From positions 62,001 through 126,000 of the forward strand of contig CAYLRN010000008.1 of NCBI GenBank assembly GCA_964386385.1: 64,000 nucleotides of DNA, written 5' to 3'. This DNA is from RUG572 sp964386385 (GTDB taxonomy: Bacteria; Verrucomicrobiota; Kiritimatiellia; RFP12; UBA1067). Every line of letters starts with the position of its first letter. Within the stretch, counting starts at the first letter, position 1. The translations under genes and the position numbers were made by a program. Positions 43,856 through 52,056 of this stretch are shown here, piece after piece. The notes beneath the pieces were generated by a model. It saw nothing but the letters and a program-made list of their open reading frames with translations, was not told where the DNA came from and made no database searches.

Positions 43856-44916
43856 CCGATCCGGTTCTCGATCCGCTCTTCGCGATGATGGTGGATGCCG
43901 ACGCGACGGACCTGCACTGGTTCGACGGCGGCATCCCAACGCTCCGCGTCCATGGACGGCTCGTCAACGTCGAGCCGCCGCCGGAACTCGCCGGAATGCA
44001 GTTTGAAACGCTTACCTCCCGGCTCATCGGCGAAAGGGCGATGGACGCGCTGCGTCGCGAACGCGAATACGACGGCGCGGCGACAGTCCCCGGCAGCCGC
44101 CGCATCCGCATCAACGCCTACTGGAAACTCGGACGTCTCGCGTGGGCGATACGTCTGCTGCCGAACCGCTTCTTCGCGTTCGAGGAACTTGGGCTGCCGA
44201 TTCCGCTCCTTGAGGGGATATGCGCGATGCGGCAGGGTCTGATACTCGTCACGGGCGCGACCGGCAGCGGAAAGACGACGACGCTTGCGAGCATTCTCCA
44301 CCGCATCAACGAGACGCGGAGCGAACACATATTCACCATCGAGGACCCCGTGGAGTACGTGCATGAATCCGTCCGGTGCCTCGTCTCGCAGCGAGAGGTC
44401 GGACACGACACGGCGAGTTTCCACGACGCGCTCCGCAGCGTTCTGCGGGAAGACCCGGACGTCGTCCTTCTCGGCGAAATGCGCGACCGCGTTTCGATGG
44501 ACGCAGCGCTGACGCTTGCGGAGACAGGACACCTCACGTTCGCGACGCTCCACACGAGCGGCGCGGCGGAAAGCGTGAGCCGCCTCATCAGCGCGTTCGA
44601 CGCGATGGAGCAGCAGCAGGTGCGCGAACGCCTTGCGTCCAACCTCAAGGTGGTGCTGACGCAGCAGCTCGTGCCGTGGACGGACGGGGCCGGGCGTTCC
44701 CTCTGCGCCGAGATCATGACGTCCACGAAGGCGATACAGTCGTCGATACGCGACAGGAAGGAACGCCAGCTTGCCTCGCTCATCGAACTTGGCGCGGAGC
44801 AGGGCATGGTGACGATGAACGGCTCGCTCATGGAACTCGTGCGCCGCCGCCGCATCACGTTCGCCGACGCCATGCGCCATTCCAACGACCCCGATTCCCT
44901 TGAAAGGATGGTATAG
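43852..44916 (+). CDS. pilT: PilT-type retraction ATPase
   Basis: 354 residues, ATGA overlap with the secretin gene. Motifs: Walker A GATGSGKTTT (near residue 135), Asp box FTIEDPVEYVHE, Walker B-type DVVLLGEMRD, His box GHLTFATLHTSGAAESV, and no zinc cysteines. This matches PilT/PilU, the ATPases that retract type IV pili. Its presence with a GspE-type ATPase in one operon argues for a dynamic pilus rather than a plain secretion system. Confidence 0.9.
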   Translation: MTDPVLDPLFAMMVDADATDLHWFDGGIPTLRVHGRLVNVEPPPELAGMQFETLTSRLIGERAMDALRREREYDGAATVPGSRRIRINAYWKLGRLAWAIRLLPNRFFAFEELGLPIPLLEGICAMRQGLILVTGATGSGKTTTLASILHRINETRSEHIFTIEDPVEYVHESVRCLVSQREVGHDTASFHDALRSVLREDPDVVLLGEMRDRVSMDAALTLAETGHLTFATLHTSGAAESVSRLISAFDAMEQQQVRERLASNLKVVLTQQLVPWTDGAGRSLCAEIMTSTKAIQSSIRDRKERQLASLIELGAEQGMVTMNGSLMELVRRRRITFADAMRHSNDPDSLERMV

Positions 44917-44920
44917 TCAA

Positions 44921-45730
44921 ATGACAATGCTTCTCTACCCTTTGAGACTGTGCAGGATTTTCATTGGCAAGGCAATGAATCTGGTTTTGGCTTCATGGTA
45001 TCTTTTGTTAGGCCACATCTGCCTGCGGAATGGACTGCGTGGCAGAGGACTCTATTATGTGGGCGATTTCTACTTTACCCTCAACATGGTCGTCAGCAGC
45101 GCTCGATTGAACAGGAAATCCGTGGCATACTGGCGTCTTGCCGCTCGGGAAGGCGACGCCGATGCAATGAGCAATCTTGCCGGGTCATTTGCATTGGGCG
45201 ATGGCTGCATAAAAGATCTCGCCTTGGCCATTCGCATATATCAGAGGGCGGCTGATCTTGACAGTACTCCGGCGATGGAGAACCTTGGCTGGTGCTATCA
45301 GGTTGGCGAGGGCGTTCCACAGGATTTTCGGCGATCCGTCATCCTGCTTAAGAAAGCGGCAAAGCGGGGACTTGGCATCTCAATCTACCATCTTGGACTT
45401 GCCTATTACAAGGGCGAGGGTGTTCGGCGCGATTTGCGCAAGGCCGCCGCGTGTTTTCGGGAGGCAGCCCGCAAGGGCGAGACATACGCCCAGTATGAAT
45501 ATGCGGTGTGCCTGTCGGATGGTGAGGGTGTGAGAAGGAACAGGTGGCTGGCCGTTCTGTGGCTGTGCCGGTCGTATGTGACCGGTGGATGTGTCACTTC
45601 GCAGGAAATCATTGAGAAGGGTGCGTTGCTTCGATGGCTGTACGGAGCGATTGAGATGGATGACGAAGGGCATGTCTTGGACGAATCGTCTAATGAGCCG
45701 CAAAGAGATGGGAAAGAAGAAGGAACATGA
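44921..45730 (+). CDS. Sel1-repeat (TPR-like) protein with N-terminal membrane helix
   Basis: 269 residues from ATG 44921 (44927 is an alternative). The N-terminus holds a hydrophobic segment (LVLASWYLLLGHICL). Residues about 65-220 are Sel1-like repeats, for example AAREGDADAMSNLAGSF, AADLDSTPAMENLGWCYQVGEGVP and LAYYKGEGVRRDLRKAAACF. Such repeats mediate protein contacts. Base composition is clearly lower in GC than in the neighbours, suggesting recent acquisition. It starts 4 bases after pilT and its stop overlaps the radical SAM ATG, so it bridges the two modules. Confidence 0.78.
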   Translation: MTMLLYPLRLCRIFIGKAMNLVLASWYLLLGHICLRNGLRGRGLYYVGDFYFTLNMVVSSARLNRKSVAYWRLAAREGDADAMSNLAGSFALGDGCIKDLALAIRIYQRAADLDSTPAMENLGWCYQVGEGVPQDFRRSVILLKKAAKRGLGISIYHLGLAYYKGEGVRRDLRKAAACFREAARKGETYAQYEYAVCLSDGEGVRRNRWLAVLWLCRSYVTGGCVTSQEIIEKGALLRWLYGAIEMDDEGHVLDESSNEPQRDGKEEGT

Positions 45731-47139
45731 TTAATCGTTTTCTGCTGCCGTCCGACAGGGCGGAACTGATTAAAAGGCTCTCCGAGAAGGGGGGCGGACA
45801 CGGCGAGATGATGATGGGCATGATGAAGGGCGGAGATTCGCGATCTGCAGATGGGACGTGGAAGTCCCTGCGCCCGTCCGAAAGCGGTCCGCTGATCGTC
45901 TACGTCCACGTGCCGTTCTGCGTCAGCCGCTGCTCGTTCTGTGGCTTCTACCGCAACAGAGCGGACGACGCGGCGATCGAGGCGTACGTGGAGCGTCTGC
46001 TCGTGGAGATCGACCGCGTTGCGGACGAGGGGGCGTTCACGCGCAAGCCGGTGAACGTGGTCTACTTCGGCGGCGGTACGCCGACCGCGCTCACGGCGGA
46101 CCAGATCCGCCGGACAGTAGGGAAACTCCACGACCGCTTCCGCATCGCCCCGGACTGCGAGTTCACGATTGAGGGGCGGCTTTTCGCGTTCGACGACGAG
46201 CGCGTCCGCGCCTGTCTCGAATCCGGCGTAAACCGCCTCTCGTTCGGCGTCCAGAGCTTCGAGACGGAACTGCGGCGCAGTCTCGGCCGCCGTCTTTCGC
46301 GGGAGGAGACGCTTGGGCGCCTGTCGCGCATCAAGGAGATTTGCGGCGACCGCGTCGCGCTCGTCGCGGACCTGATCTACGGACTGCCCGGCCAGACGCA
46401 GTCCGACTGGATGGATCGGAACGTCAAGACCGCGCATTTCGATTCCGCGCTCGACGCGATCGACCTCTACTCCCTCAAGGTCGTGCCGGGAATGCCGCTT
46501 GCACAGAGGCTCGCGAAGGAAGGCGCCTGGAGCGAGGAGGAACGTCTCGCCCGCCACGCGGAGGCGAGCGACTGGCTCGCCGCGCAGGGCTGGCGGCAGC
46601 TCTCCACGACGCACTGGGGACGCAACTCGCTCGAACGCAACCTCTACAACACGTACGCGAAGACGAGAGTGGACATGGTTCCGTTCGGGTGCGGCGCGGG
46701 CGGATTCATCGGCGACTGGAGCATCATGCAGGAAATCTCGCTTCAGCGCTACCTCAAGGCGGTCGACGATGGGCGCAAACCCATAGCCAACGTCGTCGCC
46801 AATCCGCCAATGCGGCGCGACGCAATCCGCTTCACTCGCATGACGGATCTCGGCCGGTTCGATCCCGATGAAATCCCGGAGACGGACTTCTCGCCGATTC
46901 TCGGCAACTGGACGGCGGCGGGCGTGTGGCGGCCAATGGCGGAGGCTGTCGGCGTTTCGCATTCCGGACAGGTAGGGCGGTCGCCCCGCGACCGCCGCTG
47001 CCGTCTCACGCGCCTCGGAGAGTACTACCAGACGAAAATCAACTCGATGCTCATCGGCTTCCACATGGCTTCGCATTCGTCCATTGCGGACAGGATCAGG
47101 ATGGAGGGAAACGCGCTATCTGGAAAGATGAAAGGCTGA
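45727..47139 (+). CDS. HutW/ChuW-like radical SAM enzyme (HemN superfamily)
   Basis: 470 residues. The radical SAM cluster is CVSRCSFC (Cys65, 69, 72) in PLIVYVHVPFC, then YFGGGTPTAL (SAM GGGTP motif) and RLSFGVQSF. Overall architecture matches HemN-like proteins of the HutW/ChuW branch; ChuW opens the heme ring anaerobically and releases iron. A Gly/His/Met-rich stretch (GGGHGEMMMGMM, residues 22-33) near the N-terminus could contact heme. Near residue 413 the protein carries a translated palindromic element (QVGRSPRDRR). It is followed at once by an ECF transporter, supporting tetrapyrrole uptake and breakdown; this is inference. Confidence 0.8.
   Translation: MINRFLLPSDRAELIKRLSEKGGGHGEMMMGMMKGGDSRSADGTWKSLRPSESGPLIVYVHVPFCVSRCSFCGFYRNRADDAAIEAYVERLLVEIDRVADEGAFTRKPVNVVYFGGGTPTALTADQIRRTVGKLHDRFRIAPDCEFTIEGRLFAFDDERVRACLESGVNRLSFGVQSFETELRRSLGRRLSREETLGRLSRIKEICGDRVALVADLIYGLPGQTQSDWMDRNVKTAHFDSALDAIDLYSLKVVPGMPLAQRLAKEGAWSEEERLARHAEASDWLAAQGWRQLSTTHWGRNSLERNLYNTYAKTRVDMVPFGCGAGGFIGDWSIMQEISLQRYLKAVDDGRKPIANVVANPPMRRDAIRFTRMTDLGRFDPDEIPETDFSPILGNWTAAGVWRPMAEAVGVSHSGQVGRSPRDRRCRLTRLGEYYQTKINSMLIGFHMASHSSIADRIRMEGNALSGKMKG
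46971..46996. repeat. Palindromic element inside the radical SAM gene
   Basis: Same 26-base sequence as in the GspM-like gene (stem GGCGGTCGC/GCGACCGCC) but read one frame over, as V-G-R-S-P-R-D-R-R. Confidence 0.85.
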
Positions 47140-47141
47140 CC

Positions 47142-47717
47142 ATGGCATATTCACGGAAAACGCCACGCCTGCGGCGCAGCTTCTACTGGGACACCGAATC
47201 GCTTGTCGTGGTAGGACTGTTCACCGCGCTATCGAAGGTCGTCTCGCTGATGATCGCGCTGCTTGGCGGCGGAATGAACCCGCTCACGCTCTTCCTCAAG
47301 AACGGGGTGGCGACTGCGCTTCTCGTGGTGATGGTGGCGCGGGTGAGGAAGTTCGGCGTCCTTGCGCTCTACGTGCTCGTGGGGCAGGTCGTCTCCTTCC
47401 TGATCGCGGGCGGCGGGATGTCCATGCTTCTGCCGGGCTTTCTCATTGCCGCGCTTGCGAGCGACGCGCTCATTGCGCTTTGCGGCGGCTATCGCCGCGT
47501 GGGGGCGGTGCTTGCGGGGGTGGCTCTGTACGACTTTCTCGGACGCGCCCTGTCGCTGGGCTACTCGCTCGTCCATTCCCGCGAGAACTTGGCGATGGTG
47601 ATGGTTGCCGCAGTGTTCATCGTTCTTGGGTATCTCGGATGTCTTTTAATCGGCCTCCCGTGCGGGGCCAGGTTCGTGAAGGAGCTGCGCCATGCCGGCA
47701 TTGTCCGCGAAGTTTGA
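47142..47717 (+). CDS. ECF transporter substrate-binding (S) component, Trep_Strep/MptD type
   Basis: 191 residues from ATG 47142, two bases after the radical SAM stop. It is a small membrane protein with about six helices (LVVVGLFTALSKVVSLMIALLGGGMNPLTL, GVLALYVLVGQVVSFLIAGGGMSMLLPGFL in pieces), resembling the Trep_Strep/MptD family of ECF S components, which choose the substrate. Substrate not assignable from sequence; the gene context suggests heme or another tetrapyrrole. Its end overlaps the T gene by 26 bases. Confidence 0.72.
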   Translation: MAYSRKTPRLRRSFYWDTESLVVVGLFTALSKVVSLMIALLGGGMNPLTLFLKNGVATALLVVMVARVRKFGVLALYVLVGQVVSFLIAGGGMSMLLPGFLIAALASDALIALCGGYRRVGAVLAGVALYDFLGRALSLGYSLVHSRENLAMVMVAAVFIVLGYLGCLLIGLPCGARFVKELRHAGIVREV

Positions 47718-48612
47718 TCCCGACGCCACGCTCGGGCGGAAGGATGCGTTCGACATTCGGACGCGCCTTCTCGTGTCGCTCGCCGTGACGTCCGCGACCC
47801 TGTACCTCTCGTCCAACGCGACGCTTGCGGCGATGTCCGCGTTCTCGTTCGCATATCTCCTTCAGACGAAGCGGTACAGGGTGATCGTGTGCGCCTATTT
47901 GCTGATGCTTGCGATGACGCTTCTCTCGCTTGGGATAATCTACGTCTCGTCGCGTCTGCTCCTCTGGGCGTTCCCCGGGACGGGAACGTCGCGGATGATG
48001 GCGGGAGTGTTCAAGGGTTTCCATACGCCATTCCTGCGGTCGATTCCGTCGATGAACGTGCTGCTTGCGATCGGCCTCAACTTTTCCGTGCAGGGATTCG
48101 TGGGTACGATGAAGAGCGTGCGACTTCCGCGGTTCCTCTTCATTCCGCTCATGGTGTTCTGCCGGTTCGTGCCGGAGTTCGTGGACGTGATAAGGCAACT
48201 GCGGGACGCCGTCCGGATGCGCGGGTTCGCCGTCGGGTTCGGTTCGGCAGTTATCCATCCGTTCCAGACTATCCGCCTCACGGTGACGCCGCTCGTGATG
48301 CGGACGCTGCGCATGGCGGACAACCTCTCGATGGCGGCGGAGATGAAGCGCATCGGCTACGCGAAACGTCCGACGCAGCTGCGAACGCTCCGCTTCCGCG
48401 GCGCGGACTTCGCGCTCCTCGCCGCCACCGCCGCCGTATGCGCCGCGCTCTGCGCCTGGCAGGCATGGACGCGCAAGGAAATTTCTCACGCAGAGACGCA
48501 GAGAGGTGGGGAGGACCGGATTTATTCACACAGAGGCACAGAGCCACAGAGTTGGAGGAGTTTTCACCGCCCTCCAACATCCCCATCTCTGTGTCTCCGT
48601 GTCTCTGTGTGA
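47692..48612 (+). CDS. ECF transporter transmembrane (T) component with repeat-derived tail
   Basis: 306 residues, CbiQ/EcfT family. The helices and the two coupling motifs of EcfT (Ala-Arg-Gly or similar near the C-terminus) are represented by LRDAVRMRGFAVGFG and MAAEMKRIGYAKRPTQ. The last about 45 residues (from ISHAETQRGG) are a translation of the CACAGAG repeat 48484-48613, which also supplies the stop codon. The natural C-terminus was therefore probably replaced when the repeat inserted. It starts 26 bases before the S gene ends. Confidence 0.85.
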   Translation: MPALSAKFDPDATLGRKDAFDIRTRLLVSLAVTSATLYLSSNATLAAMSAFSFAYLLQTKRYRVIVCAYLLMLAMTLLSLGIIYVSSRLLLWAFPGTGTSRMMAGVFKGFHTPFLRSIPSMNVLLAIGLNFSVQGFVGTMKSVRLPRFLFIPLMVFCRFVPEFVDVIRQLRDAVRMRGFAVGFGSAVIHPFQTIRLTVTPLVMRTLRMADNLSMAAEMKRIGYAKRPTQLRTLRFRGADFALLAATAAVCAALCAWQAWTRKEISHAETQRGGEDRIYSHRGTEPQSWRSFHRPPTSPSLCLRVSV

Positions 48613-48613
48613 G
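48484..48613. repeat. Long CACAGAG/CTCTGTG inverted repeat
   Basis: Left arms CTCACGCAGAGACGCAGAG and TTCACACAGAGGCACAGAG, right arms CTCTGTGTCTCCGTGTCTCTGTGTGAG; a GGGAGG/CCTCC pair sits between. The unit (about 130 bases) overlaps the 3' end of the ECF T gene. This repeat type is scattered in many environmental and gut genomes. Other copies in this window are at 34160, 62247 and 62390. Confidence 0.85.
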
Positions 48614-48653
48614 TAACAATCGACTTCAACTTAACCACACAATCTCACTCAAC

Positions 48654-50129
48654 ATGAACGCTATCGTTGCCGACAGACTTACGTACCGCTATCCGTTCTG
48701 CGACGCGCCGTCGCTCGACGGGGTGTCGTTCACGCTCGAAAAGGGCGAGGCGATGCTCGTAACGGGCGCGAGCGGATGCGGAAAGTCAACCCTCCTGCGT
48801 ATCCTGAACGGTCTCATCCCCAGCCACTTCAAGGGAAGCCTCGAAGGGCGGATAAACGTCCTCGGAATCGAATTCCCCGCGCCGCTCGAAGAGGTCAGCC
48901 GCCGCGTCGGGACTGTTCTGCAGAACCCGGAAGAGCAGGTCATGGCGACGACAGTGCAGGAGGAAGTCGCGCTTGCGCTCGAATGGCAGAGCGTTCCGCA
49001 GGACGAGATACGCCGCCGGACAGGCGAGGCGCTTGCGGAGTTCGGACTGGCCACGCTTGCGGCGCGGTCGGTCTTCAACCTCTCGTCCGGCGAACGCCAG
49101 AAATGCGTCCTTGCCGCCGTCGCCGCGACGGGTGCGGACGTCGTCGTGATGGACGAGCCGACGGCCAACCTTTCGCCGGAGGCGACGGAGGAATTGGCGC
49201 AGGTCTGCGCGGCGCTGAAAAGGCGCGGCGTGGCGATCGTCGTCGCCGACCACCGCCTTTACTGGCTGCGCGGCGTCGTGGACAGGCTGCTCGTGCTCAA
49301 GGACGGACGCGCGGCGTTCGAGGCGCGTCGCGGCGCGGATGGCGTCGATCCGCTTGACAGGCTTGCCGCCGAGCCGGATTTCGCCTCTTGGGGACTGCGC
49401 CGCGTGGACGTGTCGCGTCCGTCCCTCGTCCCCGCCGCGTCACTGTGCGAGACCGCTCCCGCCGCAGTCGCAATCCGCAATCTCTCGTTCAGGTACTCGA
49501 AGAAGTCCGAATGGCTATACCATGACTGCTCCACCGCGATTCCGCGTGAACGCATCTGCGCGGTCGTCGGGGAGAACGGCGCGGGGAAGACGACGCTTGC
49601 GCGGCTTCTCTGCGGACTTCTCAAACCTTCGGGCGGCGAAATCGGGCTGAGGACGGACGCGAAGCGCGCGCGCCCGTTCACGATGCGCGAACTCCGGTCG
49701 CGGACCGCGTTCGTGATGCAGCAGATGGACATACAGCTCTATATGCGCACGGTAGAGGAGGAACTTCTCTTTTCCGCGCCGCGTACCGTGTCCAAGGCTG
49801 AGCGCATGGAGAACGCGGCGCATTGGCTTGAAGTGTTCGGAATCGCGCATCTGAAGGATCGTCATCCGCATTCGCTTTCGGGCGGAGAGAAGCAGCGGCT
49901 CGTAGTCGCGTGCGCGCTGATGAAGCGTCCGGACCTTCTGATCCTCGACGAGCCGACGAGCGGACTTGACGGACGCAACATGCGCGTGATTGCGCGGGAA
50001 CTCCGGCTCTACGCGAAGAAGGGCGGGACTGTCCTTCTCATCTCGCACGACCTTGAACTGCTTGGGCTTGTCGCCGACTGCCGGGTCGAAATCGTCCGTG
50101 CCGAGCCTCCGAAGGAGGAATGCGCATGA
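48654..50129 (+). CDS. ECF transporter double ATPase
   Basis: 491 residues from ATG 48654. Two ABC ATPase domains are fused: the first has GASGCGKST (near residue 40), VLQNPEEQVMATTVQEE, LSSGERQK and VVMDEPTANLSP; the second has GENGAGKTT (near residue 305), MQQMDIQLYMRTVEEE, LSGGEKQR and LILDEPTSGLDG. The NPEEQ-type Q-loops are typical of EcfA/EcfA'. It energises import by the S and T components. No start has a strong ribosome site, perhaps because the repeat just upstream displaced the original leader. Confidence 0.92.
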   Translation: MNAIVADRLTYRYPFCDAPSLDGVSFTLEKGEAMLVTGASGCGKSTLLRILNGLIPSHFKGSLEGRINVLGIEFPAPLEEVSRRVGTVLQNPEEQVMATTVQEEVALALEWQSVPQDEIRRRTGEALAEFGLATLAARSVFNLSSGERQKCVLAAVAATGADVVVMDEPTANLSPEATEELAQVCAALKRRGVAIVVADHRLYWLRGVVDRLLVLKDGRAAFEARRGADGVDPLDRLAAEPDFASWGLRRVDVSRPSLVPAASLCETAPAAVAIRNLSFRYSKKSEWLYHDCSTAIPRERICAVVGENGAGKTTLARLLCGLLKPSGGEIGLRTDAKRARPFTMRELRSRTAFVMQQMDIQLYMRTVEEELLFSAPRTVSKAERMENAAHWLEVFGIAHLKDRHPHSLSGGEKQRLVVACALMKRPDLLILDEPTSGLDGRNMRVIARELRLYAKKGGTVLLISHDLELLGLVADCRVEIVRAEPPKEECA

Positions 50130-52042
50130 CGCCGCCCGACGTCGGTGCGCTCTTCAAGCCGCCGCTTAAGGACGGCGCGGGGGTGAAAGCCGGAATCCGC
50201 GAATCGGTTCGCGTCCTATGCGGGTTCTACCGCGACCATGCGCGGCTTATGGCTGCCGACCTCGTCTGCCGCGTGGCGCGGAGCGGACTTCAGCTGCTCG
50301 TGCCGGTCGTCGCGCTCAAGGTCTTCCAGGTCTATCTGCCGGACGGCGACCTGGCAGCGACCGGGCGGGCGGCGATGGCGTTCGCCGCGCTCGCGGCGAT
50401 GTCGGCGGCGTTCGAGTGGGGCGGGACGATCTGCGGGCAGAAACTCGGCTTCCGCATCGAGGCGGAGATGCGCGAGCGGCTTTTCGACCACGTTCAGCGT
50501 CTGCCGTTCGCGTACTTCGACCGTACGAAGACGGGCGAGATCCTGAGCCGCATCACGGGCGACCTTCGTCAAGTGGGGTCGACCGCCCACCTGATGCCGG
50601 AGGCGCTTGTGGAGATTGCGCTGATGCTGACCGGTTCGTTCGCGGTGATGTTCTCGCTCAACGCGGCGCTTGCGGCGTGGACGCTTCTTCCGGTGCCGTT
50701 CATTCTCGTGTTCGCCGGTGCGTTCCAGAAGCGCATCCACGCAACCTGGCGCGGCAACCGCCGCGAGGCCGCCGCGTTCGCCGCGCACGTCGAGAACGCA
50801 GTGCAGGGGATACGCGAAGTCAAGAGCTTCACGTGCGAGGACCGCGAGAGGGCGGCGTTCCGGCGTGTGAACGACCGGTTCCGCCTCTCGTTCGAGAGGA
50901 TGTCGTCGCTCTACGCGCCGCTCAACTCCGGCACGCAGCTGATGCTGGAAGGGTATTCGCTCATGTACATCGCGCTCGGCGCGTGGATGGCGGCGCACGG
51001 GTCGACGACGGTCGGACAGGTCTTCGCGTTCTACATGTATTCGCGCTACGTCACGACGCCGATGATGCGAGTCGTCAATTTTCTCGACATGTTCCAGCAG
51101 GGAATCGTCGGCTGCCGCCGGTATCTCGAAGTGCTGAAGGAGCCGCCGGAGGAGGACGGCAGACGTAATCCGGTGGCGGACGGCAAGGCGGAACGTCACA
51201 TCGGCGAGTTGCGCGAAGACGGCATTTCCGCAGGGCGGATCGAGTTCCGCGGCGTCCGCTTCCGCTATCCTGGGACGGAGAAGGACGTGCTGGACATACC
51301 GGAGTTCACGATTCCCGCCGGGAGCGTCTGCGCGTTCGTCGGGCCGTCAGGCGGTGGGAAGTCGACAGCCGCCGCGCTGATTCCGCGCTTCTACGACCCA
51401 ACGGAGGGGCGTATCCTGATCGACGGACGCGACACGGCGGAGATTCCGAAGAGGACGCTCCGCTCCGCCATCGGCATGGTGGCGCAGCGTCCGTTCCTCT
51501 TCGACGGCACGATACGCGAAAACCTGATGCTCGGCCTTGCGGACGCGGGGGCGGATTCTGCTGAACCGTGCAATGGACAGGCGTCTGACCGGCATTCCGG
51601 TAGGGCGCGACGTCCTCGTCGCGCCGAACTGGACGCTCGGTTCATGTCGGCTCTTGCCGATGCCAACCTGGCGGAATTTGTTCGTGAACTGCCGGACGGC
51701 CTTGACACGGAGGTCGGCGAACGCGGAGTGCGCCTTTCGGGCGGACAGGCCCAGCGCATCGCCATCGCCCGCGTGTTCCTGAAGGATCCGGCGATCCTCA
51801 TCCTGGACGAGGCGACGAGCGCGCTCGACACGTTCGCCGAGGCGGCGGTGCAGGATGCGCTCGGACGCCTTGCGCGGGGGCGGACGACGATCGTCATCGC
51901 GCACCGGCTCACGACGATTCGCCGCGCGACGGAGATCTGCTATCTCGAACGCGGGCGCATAGTCGAATCCGGTTCGCATGGGGAACTTCTCGCCCTCAAC
52001 GGACGCTACCGCGCACTCCTCGCCGTCGCCTCCGGCCAGTAA
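50126..52042 (+). CDS. ABC exporter (fused permease-ATPase)
   Basis: 638 residues from ATG 50126, chosen because GGAGGA lies six bases upstream; ATG 50120 is too close to it. A type I exporter: about six helices (residues 20-320) and one ATPase domain with GPSGGGKST (near residue 408), a Q-loop (GMVAQRPFLFDG), signature RLSGGQAQR, and ILDEATSAL. It may act with a second half-exporter or as a homodimer, exporting lipid, peptide or tetrapyrrole products. A roughly 25-residue insert between Q-loop and signature (residues about 478-505) contains a translated palindromic element. It overlaps the ECF ATPase stop by four bases. Confidence 0.88.
   Translation: MTPPDVGALFKPPLKDGAGVKAGIRESVRVLCGFYRDHARLMAADLVCRVARSGLQLLVPVVALKVFQVYLPDGDLAATGRAAMAFAALAAMSAAFEWGGTICGQKLGFRIEAEMRERLFDHVQRLPFAYFDRTKTGEILSRITGDLRQVGSTAHLMPEALVEIALMLTGSFAVMFSLNAALAAWTLLPVPFILVFAGAFQKRIHATWRGNRREAAAFAAHVENAVQGIREVKSFTCEDRERAAFRRVNDRFRLSFERMSSLYAPLNSGTQLMLEGYSLMYIALGAWMAAHGSTTVGQVFAFYMYSRYVTTPMMRVVNFLDMFQQGIVGCRRYLEVLKEPPEEDGRRNPVADGKAERHIGELREDGISAGRIEFRGVRFRYPGTEKDVLDIPEFTIPAGSVCAFVGPSGGGKSTAAALIPRFYDPTEGRILIDGRDTAEIPKRTLRSAIGMVAQRPFLFDGTIRENLMLGLADAGADSAEPCNGQASDRHSGRARRPRRAELDARFMSALADANLAEFVRELPDGLDTEVGERGVRLSGGQAQRIAIARVFLKDPAILILDEATSALDTFAEAAVQDALGRLARGRTTIVIAHRLTTIRRATEICYLERGRIVESGSHGELLALNGRYRALLAVASGQ
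51600..51626. repeat. Palindromic element inside the ABC exporter ATPase domain
   Basis: GTAGGGC then GGCGCGACG/TCCT/CGTCGCGCC, a perfect 9-bp stem with the TCCT loop. Read in frame as S-G-R-A-R-R-P-R-R-A. Confidence 0.85.
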
Positions 52043-52056
52043 CGTGGATTGCCATT

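Noticed and set aside
45406..47076. 556-codon frame antisense to the radical SAM gene
   Set aside because: The forward gene has the CxxxCxxC cluster and coupled neighbours; the antisense frame has no features.
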